The notes under the pieces: model-generated
The model's input: only the letters and a program-made list of their open reading frames with translations
Databases searched by the model: none
What the model was told of the DNA's origin: nothing
Source: Eubacteriales bacterium
Lineage (GTDB): Bacteria; Bacillota; Clostridia; Lachnospirales; Lachnospiraceae
Assembly: GCA_030524715.1 (NCBI GenBank)
Contig: JAUNGB010000037.1
Coordinates: 13,053-46,209 of the forward strand
Reading direction: 5' to 3'
DNA: 33,157 bases
Position numbers and translations under genes: made by a program
Shown: positions 7,383 through 13,217 of the stretch, piece by piece
Numbering within the stretch: position 1 is the stretch's first letter
Layout: each line of letters starts with the position of its first letter

Positions 7383-7940
7383 TCAGATGATTCCTAATCC
7401 ATCCAGAAGGATTTTCAGACCGATCAGGATAAGGATGATACCGCCGCACAGTTCGGCCTTGGATCTGTATTTAGTACCGAAAATGCTGCCTATTTTTACT
7501 CCGACAGCGGAACAGACAAAGGTAATGATTCCGATGAAGGAGACAGCGGGAATAATGGATACACGGAGGAATGCGAAGGTTACGCCTACCGCCAGAGCAT
7601 CAATACTGGTTGCTATGGCAAGCAGCAGCATGGACTTTGCCGTCATGGAGTTGTCTACACAGTCCTCCTGCCCAAAGGCTTCCTTGATCATGTTCCCTCC
7701 GATAACAACAAGAAGGACAAAGGCAATCCAGTGAGCATACTGGGTGATCATATCAGTAAAAAAATTTCCCAAAAAGTAACCGATAAGCGGCATCAAAGCC
7801 TGAAATCCGCCGAACCAGGCTCCTGCAATACACATATGTTTTTTTGTGATTCTTCCAAGGGATAATCCCTTACAGACAGACACGGCAAAGGCGTCCATGG
7901 AAAGCCCTACCGCAAGTATGAATAATTCTGCAATTCCCAT
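7383..7940 (-). CDS. mntP: Manganese efflux pump MntP
   Basis: A 185-residue integral membrane protein of the MntP (DUF204) family, which exports Mn(II). The family's internal repeat shows as SMDAFAVS (about 14-21) and SIDALAVG (about 112-119), each with the conserved membrane Asp. Six hydrophobic segments fit the fold. The ATG follows AGAAAGGAAAAG, a usable ribosome site. The gene is transcribed divergently from the AGCS symporter and has a long leader (about 8402 to 7940) with its own promoter, a candidate Mn-sensing RNA and an intrinsic terminator. mntP genes are often controlled by yybP-ykoY riboswitches, which agrees with this arrangement. Confidence 0.93.
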   Translation of the reverse strand: MGIAELFILAVGLSMDAFAVSVCKGLSLGRITKKHMCIAGAWFGGFQALMPLIGYFLGNFFTDMITQYAHWIAFVLLVVIGGNMIKEAFGQEDCVDNSMTAKSMLLLAIATSIDALAVGVTFAFLRVSIIPAVSFIGIITFVCSAVGVKIGSIFGTKYRSKAELCGGIILILIGLKILLDGLGII

Positions 7941-8065
7941 TTTTCTTTTCCTTTCTTATCTTAAATAATTTGCCGGAACGCGTGTGAACGCACTCTCATC
8001 TTTTGTGTTGTCAGCCGCCATTATGTCATAGCTTTCCTCCCCTTCCGTAAAAAAACTCATTCTGT

Positions 8066-8121
8066 TCAAAACTCCCGCCGCTGATACGAAGTTGTTATTC
8101 ACCGCCTGTAGAAACGGAAGT
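8066..8121. repeat. Degenerate dispersed repeat between the mntP leader terminator and mntP
   Basis: The stretch CTCCCGCCGCTGATAC through GTTATTCACCGCCTGTAGA closely resembles 24464-24522 (ATCCCGCCACTGATAC through GTTACTCACCGCCTATAGA). It looks like a decayed copy of the mosaic element at 24361-24545. The 90-codon open frame over 7956-8228 passes through it and is not called as a gene. Confidence 0.55.
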
Positions 8122-8182
8122 TCTCTTGTATCTGAAATAAAATGCTGATCACCACCTATAAAGACGGGAGCCATCTTACAAC

Positions 8183-8228
8183 AAAAAAGACTCACAGACA
8201 GCAAAAATAAGCTGTCCATGAGTCTCAT
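8183..8228 (-). terminator. Intrinsic terminator in the mntP leader
   Basis: On the minus strand AGACTCATGGACAGC, an 8-nt loop, GCTGTCTGTGAGTCT and then TTTTTTG. The stem is 15 bp, including two G-U pairs, and is directly followed by six U. It lies 245 nt upstream of the mntP ATG and just downstream of the candidate aptamer, the place of a riboswitch expression platform. Confidence 0.8.
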
Positions 8229-8237
8229 CGTTTAAAG

Positions 8238-8402
8238 TAATACCGGGTGTGATCATACACCATTATGTCGATAATACTGCATCCAAAACCGCTCCGGCAA
8301 ATTGGGGCACGGAATCCAGGGCAGCTTCCGCTGGCGTCTCTGAATCCTGCGCATCCCCGCAAAGCGTGTATTGTATGCCGATTACTCCCCCGTGGAGATT
8401 GG
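8238..8402 (-). ncRNA. Structured mntP leader; possible degenerate yybP-ykoY-type Mn riboswitch
   Basis: Between the mntP promoter and the leader terminator lies about 165 nt of GC-rich, foldable RNA. It begins shortly after the predicted transcription start with GGGGAGUA, the 5' signature of yybP-ykoY RNAs. Near the 3' end it has GACAUAAUGG followed by a short stem (GGUGU/ACACC), resembling the second conserved strand. AGUAAU (about 8382-8387) can pair with AUUACU (about 8237-8242) to close the domain. Inner pairings include GGGG with CCCC and CAGC-GGAA-GCUG. The canonical AAAGG/CCUUU P1 and the GCAAGACC segment are not seen, so this is either a variant, a decayed copy or another RNA class. 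The call depends on context as much as on sequence. Confidence 0.35.
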
Positions 8403-8407
8403 TATTC

Positions 8408-8436
8408 ATTGTAACATGTTCCTTCTGAGATAGCAA
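8408..8436 (-). promoter_or_regulatory. mntP leader promoter
   Basis: On the minus strand TTGCTA (8431-8436), a 17-bp spacer and TACAAT (8408-8413). Transcription would begin near 8402, about 15 nt before the GGGGAGUA of the leader RNA. Confidence 0.65.
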
Positions 8437-8438
8437 GA

Positions 8439-8490
8439 ATTTTTTGTTCTCAATCTCAATCTCTATTTTTTGTTCTCAATCTCAATCTCA
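8439..8490. repeat. 26-bp tandem duplication between divergent promoters
   Basis: Two head-to-tail copies of ATTTTTTGTTCTCAATCTCA plus ATCTC(T/A), at 8439-8464 and 8465-8490, identical except for the last base. Inside each copy TCTCAA is itself repeated. The block fills the gap between the -35 boxes of the mntP (minus) and symporter (plus) promoters. Confidence 0.9.
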
Positions 8491-8498
8491 AATCTATC

Positions 8499-8527
8499 TT
8501 TACAGATGCTATTTTGTACTATATACT
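8499..8527 (+). promoter_or_regulatory. Promoter for the AGCS symporter gene
   Basis: TTTACA (8499-8504), a 17-bp spacer and TATACT (8522-8527). The leader to the ATG at 8612 would be about 80 nt and shows no strong structure. Confidence 0.6.
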
Positions 8528-8611
8528 ACTAAGAAAACACAATAGCGATTTAAAGGGAAAAAGAATTTATAAAATATGTAAGACACGTTTTCCCAAAAGA
8601 GGGAGGAATAA

Positions 8612-10015
8612 ATGATAACTATTATCCGATTTTTTTACAATCTGCTGTGGGGCGACCTGTTCACCATTCCGCTGCCGGGAGGAAGTTCCGTTGGAATTTC
8701 CCTTCTCGTTTTGATTCTGATACCGTCCGGAATCTTTTTCACGATCCGCACACGGTTTCTTCCGTTCCGCCTTTTTCCGGAAATGATAAGAGTTGCTACA
8801 GAAAAGAAAAATGTTTCCCAGAAAGGAGCCATTTCCGGCGTCCAGGCATTGATCATCTCCACCGCGACCCGCGTGGGAATGGGAAATCTGGTGGGCGTAG
8901 TAGCTGCTATTTCTGCCGGAGGCGCAGGCGCTGTTTTCTGGATGTGGGTCACGGCGCTTCTCGGTTCCTCCACAGCCTTTGTTGAAGCAACCCTGGCACA
9001 GTTGTATAAGGAAAAGGATCCTCTGTACGGAGGCTACCGGGGCGGCCCTGCTTACTATATCCATCACCTTTTTATAAAAAAGGACAGTAAGAAAAAGCGT
9101 TCCGTCATCGCAGTTCTGTTTGCCGTCTCCGGCTTGATCTGCTGGTGCGGCATCAGCCAGGTAATCGGAAATTCCGTATCCTCTGCCTTTGAAAACGCTT
9201 TTCAGATTCCGCCGATCTATACCACTGCCCTCCTTGTTCTGGTTGCCGCCGTTATTGTTCTGCGTAAAAATGCAACGGTAAAGGTGCTGGACATTATCGT
9301 GCCCATCATGGCAGGCTTTTATTTCCTGCTTACCTTATATGTCATCTTTACCAATGCCGGACAGCTTCCTTCTGTTTTTCGGCGGATCTTTGAAGAGGCC
9401 TTCGGACTTCGCCAGGCAGTTGCGGGCAGCTTCGGCGCGGTACTCATGAACGGCGCCAAACGTGGACTTTTCTCCAATGAGGCAGGCTCCGGCTCCGCCC
9501 CCTGCGCGGCAGCGGCGGCGGATATCAGCCATCCTGCCAAGGAAGGGCTTTTACAGGCATTCGGCGTTTTTATTGATACTATTGTTATCTGCAGCTGTTC
9601 GGCAATGATCATGCTGCTGACTCCTGCGGAGCTGACAGACGGGCTTGCAGGTATGGATCTTTTACAGACGGCCATGAACTACCATATGGGAGAATTCGGC
9701 GTGATTTTTATCGCCGTGATCCTGTGGCTGTTCAGCTTCTCCACCTTTATCGGAATTCTTTTTTATGCAAGGCCAAATATTGCCTACCTGTTCGGGGATA
9801 ACTGGCTTTCCCAGACTCTGTATAAGCTTCTTGCTCTGGTCATGCTCTTTGTGGGCGGACTGGCCGCTTATACCTTTGTGTGGGATTTGGGAGATATCGG
9901 TGTGGGACTGATGACTGTTTTCAATATGATCGCACTGTTCCCTCTGTCAGGACGCGCCATAGAATCTCTTAAAGATTACGAGAAAAATATTAAAAAAACT
10001 GAGAAACGCTTCTGA
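8612..10015 (+). CDS. alsT: Sodium:alanine/glycine (AGCS) symporter, AlsT type
   Basis: A 467-residue polytopic membrane protein of the AGCS family, which imports alanine, glycine or glutamine with sodium. Family features visible are the N-terminal segment rich in hydrophobic helices, TRVGMGNLVGVVAAI (about 90-104), GGYRGGPAYYI, and the central NGAKRGLFSNEAGSGSAPCAAAAA (start near 280), the hallmark AGCS signature. Length is typical (450-500). The ATG follows GGGAGGAATAA. It stands alone on the plus strand, divergent from mntP and convergent with lysC, with a hairpin at its 3' end. Alanine versus glutamine specificity cannot be told from sequence. Confidence 0.92.
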   Translation: MITIIRFFYNLLWGDLFTIPLPGGSSVGISLLVLILIPSGIFFTIRTRFLPFRLFPEMIRVATEKKNVSQKGAISGVQALIISTATRVGMGNLVGVVAAISAGGAGAVFWMWVTALLGSSTAFVEATLAQLYKEKDPLYGGYRGGPAYYIHHLFIKKDSKKKRSVIAVLFAVSGLICWCGISQVIGNSVSSAFENAFQIPPIYTTALLVLVAAVIVLRKNATVKVLDIIVPIMAGFYFLLTLYVIFTNAGQLPSVFRRIFEEAFGLRQAVAGSFGAVLMNGAKRGLFSNEAGSGSAPCAAAAADISHPAKEGLLQAFGVFIDTIVICSCSAMIMLLTPAELTDGLAGMDLLQTAMNYHMGEFGVIFIAVILWLFSFSTFIGILFYARPNIAYLFGDNWLSQTLYKLLALVMLFVGGLAAYTFVWDLGDIGVGLMTVFNMIALFPLSGRAIESLKDYEKNIKKTEKRF

Positions 10016-10026
10016 CTGAGCAGAGC

Positions 10027-10053
10027 GTAAAGCGGACTTCGTATTCCGCTTTG
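10027..10053. repeat. Hairpin repeat, family E (copy 1), at the symporter gene end
   Basis: AAAGCGGA and TCCGCTTT pair over 8 bp around CTTCGTAT, 12 bp past the stop codon. Relatives occur at 27185-27213 (opposite strand) and 29493-29520. The element could act as a terminator, although no long U-tract follows. Confidence 0.65.
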
Positions 10054-10065
10054 ATACATACCCAT

Positions 10066-10146
10066 GAAGGCAGATAAGCCTCCCCTATACTCTCGCTTCA
10101 AGTGCGTATAGCACAGCGACGGTATGGGGGAGGCTTATCTGCCTTC
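10066..10146. terminator. Long inverted repeat between convergent genes
   Basis: The 25-base arms 10066-10090 and 10122-10146 pair along their whole length, with 24 Watson-Crick pairs and one G-T pair. The 31-nt loop can fold further (TCGCT/AGCGA around GTGC/GCAC). It sits between the converging symporter and aspartate kinase genes. It could be a bidirectional terminator or a small palindromic element; no long T-run flanks it. Confidence 0.55.
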
Positions 10147-10147
10147 A

Positions 10148-10199
10148 ATTCAAGACTCGCTCGAGAGTCTTAGCGCGGGAGTCATCCCACATCTGATAT
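10148..10199. repeat. Dispersed repeat, families B and C side by side
   Basis: 10148-10180 matches 24361-24393 at 30 of 33 positions and holds the hairpin AAGACTC/GAGTCTT. The overlapping 10175-10199 is identical over 25 bp to 24515-24539. Here B and C are joined directly, whereas at 24361-24545 they are about 120 bp apart. Confidence 0.85.
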
Positions 10200-10219
10200 C
10201 CCGCGGAAATAAATATCTA

Positions 10220-11539
10220 TCAGATCTGAGTTATAACAAAAATATCATAAATTGCCTTCACAGCCGCCTCAAATTCCCTGTTCTCCACACCGATAATGAT
10301 ATTCAGCTCGCTGGAGCCCTGATCGATCATCTTTACATTTACATTTGCGTGTGCCAGCGCGGAGAAAATCCTTCCGGCGGTTCCTCTCTGGGATTTCATC
10401 CCTCTTCCCACTACAGCGATAAGAGCAAGGTCCGACTCCATTTCCACAAAGTCAGGCTGTACGGCACGGTGAATACCTGCAATTACCTGCTGTTCTTTAT
10501 CTTCAAATTCATCCTGATGTACATATACCGTCATAGTATCGATACCTGACGGAACATGCTCAAAACTGATCCCCTGATCTTCAAAAACCTGCAGGACCTT
10601 ACGTCCGAATCCGATCTCGCTGTTCATCATGGATTTCTCTATATTGATAGAACAGAAGCCCTTCTTACCTGCGATACCAGTGATGACATATTTGGGCTTC
10701 TTACAGGTGCTTTCTACGATAAAGGTTCCTTTATCCTGGGGACGGTTGGTATTACGGATATTAATGGGAATCCCTTCCTTACGCACCGGGAAGATTGCTT
10801 CCTCATGGAGAACAGTCGCTCCCATATAGGAAAGCTCGCGAAGCTCTCTGTAGGTGATCGTCTCCATGGCGACCGGATTCTCTACAATACGTGGATCAGT
10901 TACCAAAAAGCCGGATACATCCGTCCAGTTCTCATACACGTCCGCTTTGATCGCTTTGGCAACCAGGGAACCGGTCACATCAGAACCGCCTCTGGAAAAT
11001 GTCTTAACGGTTCCGTCCTCCATTGCCCCGTAAAATCCCGGGATAACGGCGTTTTCACAGTTTAAGAGCCTTTGGGCAAGAAGCTCGTCTGTCTTTTCCG
11101 GCTCAAAATTACCATCCTCATCAAAACGTATCACGGAAGCCGCGTCCACAAATTCATACCCAAGGTAAGCCGCCATGATCTTTCCGTTAAGGAACTCACC
11201 GCGGGAAGCTGCATAATCGGTTCCTGCCTGAGCCTTAAAATCCGCCTCGATCTGTCTGAATTCTTCCTCCAGGGAAAGCTCCAGATCCAGTCCTCTGATG
11301 ATCTCATAATAACGCTCTTTGATCGCATTAAGCTCATTGCTGAAATCCTCGCCTTTTTCCGCGATCGCATAGCATCCGTACAGCATGTCTGTAACCTTGG
11401 TGTCCCCTCCGAATCTCTTACCCGGTGCAGACGGCACCACAAAACGTCTGCTCTCCTCGCTTCGGATGATTTCTCCCACTTTTTGGAACTGCTCGGCATT
11501 TGCCAGTGAACTTCCGCCAAATTTCACAACTTTTCTCAT
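10220..11539 (-). CDS. lysC: Aspartate kinase
   Basis: A 439-residue cytoplasmic aspartokinase, the first step of the aspartate pathway to lysine, threonine, methionine and diaminopimelate. The N-terminus has VKFGGSS (about 5-11). The catalytic region includes SRGGSDVTGSLVA, and the C-terminus carries two ACT-type regulatory domains (from about 300, with GFGRKVLQVFEDQGISFEHVPS and MKSQRGTAGRIFSALAHANV). The length and single-chain architecture match monofunctional class III enzymes. I chose the ATG at 11539, which has AAGGAG 7-8 bases upstream, over the open frame to 11581. A promoter and a hairpin lie upstream. No lysine riboswitch was recognised, so feedback probably acts through the ACT domains. 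Confidence 0.94.
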   Translation of the reverse strand: MRKVVKFGGSSLANAEQFQKVGEIIRSEESRRFVVPSAPGKRFGGDTKVTDMLYGCYAIAEKGEDFSNELNAIKERYYEIIRGLDLELSLEEEFRQIEADFKAQAGTDYAASRGEFLNGKIMAAYLGYEFVDAASVIRFDEDGNFEPEKTDELLAQRLLNCENAVIPGFYGAMEDGTVKTFSRGGSDVTGSLVAKAIKADVYENWTDVSGFLVTDPRIVENPVAMETITYRELRELSYMGATVLHEEAIFPVRKEGIPINIRNTNRPQDKGTFIVESTCKKPKYVITGIAGKKGFCSINIEKSMMNSEIGFGRKVLQVFEDQGISFEHVPSGIDTMTVYVHQDEFEDKEQQVIAGIHRAVQPDFVEMESDLALIAVVGRGMKSQRGTAGRIFSALAHANVNVKMIDQGSSELNIIIGVENREFEAAVKAIYDIFVITQI

Positions 11540-11584
11540 AATTCCGCTCCTTGCATTCTTCTCTTTCCTGTACCTGCGCACTAA

Positions 11585-11628
11585 AGTGTGTTTGAAAATT
11601 GCTTTTTACAAGATTTTTCAAACACACT
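11585..11628. promoter_or_regulatory. 14-bp inverted repeat in the lysC leader
   Basis: AGTGTGTTTGAAAA (11585-11598) and TTTTCAAACACACT (11615-11628) are perfectly complementary with a 16-nt spacer. It lies 46-89 nt upstream of the lysC ATG and downstream of the predicted promoter, so it is in the transcript. No U-run follows it on the minus strand. Operator or RNA hairpin are both possible. Confidence 0.55.
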
Positions 11629-11679
11629 CTGCCTTCACAGATACGCTTTTCCTCATTAAATTACAAAAATCTGTATAAT

Positions 11680-11708
11680 ATTTTATTGAAAAAAAGCCGG
11701 TTTTGCAA
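11680..11708 (-). promoter_or_regulatory. Predicted lysC promoter
   Basis: On the minus strand TTGCAA (11703-11708), a 17-bp spacer and TAAAAT (11680-11685), with a second AT-rich candidate just downstream. The leader would be about 135 nt. Confidence 0.5.
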
Positions 11709-11786
11709 GTATTTCTTTCTTATCTTACTGAAAACTGTGATATTTCACAAGCGGACAGCCCTTTCTCCTGCTTTTCCCTGCCAAAG

Positions 11787-11869
11787 TGACAATCAAATGG
11801 CAATTGTACGTTATCAGCCCAGGCATTTCAGCCAGTGCAAAGCTTAGGTGTGAACAATGACAATCAAAT
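11787..11869. repeat. Dispersed hairpin repeat, family D (copy 2), flanked by 12-bp direct repeats
   Basis: A relative of the elements at 5676-5727 and 24703-24757 (shared words TGTTCAC, TTGCACTGGCTG-like core and GATAAC on the minus strand). It is bracketed by identical TGACAATCAAAT at 11787-11798 and 11858-11869, which look like a target-site duplication. Confidence 0.55.
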
Positions 11870-11880
11870 TACATATTAAA

Positions 11881-12162
11881 TTACGCGCAGTATTCTTTCA
11901 GGATATTTTCCAGCGCAGCCGCGCTGCTGGTATGGCAGCGGCAAATGGGAATATCTTTTTTCTTCGCTTCCTCTACAGCGCAATTTACCATTTTATGAGA
12001 TACTGTACTGGTAAACAGGATAAGCAAATCCGGTGCGCCGATCTTTTTCTTCATGGCGCCTTTTTCTTTGGCAAATACCTTTGCCTTGCATCCGTACCCT
12101 TTACAGATATCTTCATATTGACATACCATACGCTCATTTCCTCCTACAATCACAACACTCAT
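11881..12162 (-). CDS. DUF2325 domain protein
   Basis: A 93-residue protein consisting of one DUF2325 domain: MSVVIVGGNERM at the N-terminus, a central FTSTVSHKMV and the C-terminal part with PICRCHTSSAAAL. Cysteines at about 14, 20 and 25 and a CRCH motif near 74 could bind a metal, which is inference. The ATG has AAAGGAGAGGTG upstream. A near-consensus promoter and a palindromic operator lie directly upstream. Function is unknown. The operator resembles sites of DtxR-family metal repressors, which would make this a metal-responsive gene. Confidence 0.85.
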   Translation of the reverse strand: MSVVIVGGNERMVCQYEDICKGYGCKAKVFAKEKGAMKKKIGAPDLLILFTSTVSHKMVNCAVEEAKKKDIPICRCHTSSAAALENILKEYCA

Positions 12163-12182
12163 GATTTCACCTCTCCTTTATC

Positions 12183-12238
12183 AGTTAAATTAGACTAACT
12201 CTGTTGTTTAATAATAAGTTAGTTTTCACTAACTTATT
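12183..12238. promoter_or_regulatory. Palindromic operator at the DUF2325 transcription start
   Basis: AATAAGTTAGT (12213-12223), TTTC, ACTAACTTATT (12228-12238) is a perfect 11-bp inverted repeat that starts 4 bp downstream of the -10 box and so covers the start of transcription. A second, weaker palindrome (AGTTA 12183-12187 and TAACT 12196-12200) lies 13 bp further downstream. The TTAGT/ACTAA words resemble DtxR/IdeR/MntR-type operators. Confidence 0.65.
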
Positions 12239-12241
12239 ACA

Positions 12242-12270
12242 ACTATACCATAGCTTTCTTAGTTTGTCAA
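12242..12270 (-). promoter_or_regulatory. Promoter of the DUF2325 gene
   Basis: On the minus strand a perfect TTGACA (12265-12270), a 17-bp spacer and TATAGT (12242-12247). This is one of the strongest promoters in the window, as expected for a gene kept off by a repressor. Confidence 0.8.
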
Positions 12271-12424
12271 AGAAAAATACAAAAAGAGCGGCTTTTTTTT
12301 CAATTATATTGTTGCTGTCCACGCCTGCGGTGTTAATCAATAGCGAACAGGTTGCACTTCTATCTGCCTTTCTTTATACTGCATAACAATCAACTATCAG
12401 CGCAGGAATCAGAAAAGGTCTGCC

Positions 12425-12471
12425 GTACGGATAATGTTTCTGCTCGAAAGAGCCAGAAAATTATCCTGTAC
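12425..12471. terminator. Long imperfect hairpin downstream of trmO
   Basis: GTAC, GGATAAT, TTTCTG and CTC on the left pair with GAG, CAGAAA, ATTATCC and GTAC on the right, closed by a GAAA tetraloop, with single-base bulges. It is 35 bp past the trmO stop. The tail on the minus strand (GGCAGACCTTTTC) is only weakly U-rich. The rest of the 12271-12505 gap shows nothing recognisable. Confidence 0.45.
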
Positions 12472-12505
12472 TTAAGCAGATACCTTTAAAACCTGCCTAC
12501 ATATT

Positions 12506-13183
12506 TTATTTTTTGTACTCTGTGACACCGCATACCGTCAATATCCCGTCTTTAACCTGAAAATGCACATCCTTATCTCCAAAGGCAAGTCCGTAGACCC
12601 GTTCCGGATCCTTCTGGTATCCCGGACGCGGATCATTGGCAAGCACGTCCAGTAATGCCTCCCGGCTTTCCTCACGGACCGTCTCCAGCCACTCTTTTGG
12701 GAAAATCACTTCCAGCTTATGGTCTTCGATCCTGTCCGTAAAGCCTCCCAGAGCATCCGGATGGCTGTCCACATACGGAAGGTACGGCTTAATATCATAA
12801 ACAGGGGTCCCGTCCATCAGATCGGCGCCGGATACATGGAGCACTATGCCCAATTCCGGATGCTGCTCTATCCGTTCCAGCCTTACGGAGGAAAGGCCGA
12901 CAGCATTGGGACGGAAGGGAGAACGAGTGGCAAACACCCCCATCCTCACATTCCCGCCCAGCCTCGGCGGACGAACCGTAGGCGACCAATGATCCCTGGC
13001 TGTCTCAGAAAATCCCCATATCAGCCAGATATAGGTAAATTCCTCCAGACCCCGGAAAGCTTCGGGAATACGGTATTCCGGTTCAAAAACGATCGTCGCC
13101 TTTAAGGACCCGATCCGGTTACTCTGATGGGGAATCCCGAATTTTGTGGGAAAATCGCTGCGGATACGGGCAATTACTTTCAT
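12506..13183 (-). CDS. trmO: tRNA (N6-threonylcarbamoyladenosine(37)-N6)-methyltransferase TrmO
   Basis: A 225-residue TsaA/YaeB-type protein that methylates t6A37 in tRNA-Thr using SAM. Family signatures: KFGIPHQ (about 14-20), GLEEFTYIWLIWGF (about 45-58), GVFATRSPFRPNAVGLS (about 82-98) and DGTPVYDIKPYLPY (about 124-137). A C-terminal extension of the family beta-barrel type follows. The start chosen (13183) has AGGA seven bases upstream and fits the family N-terminus. In-frame ATGs at 13234, 13240 and 13258 would add up to 25 residues; the one at 13234 has a run of nine G eight bases upstream that could serve as ribosome site. The longer forms overlap the 3' end of the GGDEF gene. Confidence 0.9.
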   Translation of the reverse strand: MKVIARIRSDFPTKFGIPHQSNRIGSLKATIVFEPEYRIPEAFRGLEEFTYIWLIWGFSETARDHWSPTVRPPRLGGNVRMGVFATRSPFRPNAVGLSSVRLERIEQHPELGIVLHVSGADLMDGTPVYDIKPYLPYVDSHPDALGGFTDRIEDHKLEVIFPKEWLETVREESREALLDVLANDPRPGYQKDPERVYGLAFGDKDVHFQVKDGILTVCGVTEYKK

Positions 13184-13217
13184 TTCTGATTCCTGCGGCT
13201 TACTGACATTTTCCCTT

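Noticed and set aside
7956-8228. 90-codon minus-strand open frame just upstream of mntP
   Set aside because: It has no ribosome site, begins inside the terminator stem of the mntP leader and passes through a dispersed repeat related to 24464-24522. It matches no family I know.
8311-8340. CAGC-GGAA-GCUG hairpin considered as an SRP RNA core
   Set aside because: The conserved asymmetric loop sequence of SRP RNA around the GGAA tetraloop is missing.
8439-8490. Tandem repeat considered as a CRISPR remnant
   Set aside because: The two units are directly adjacent without spacers and no cas gene is present.
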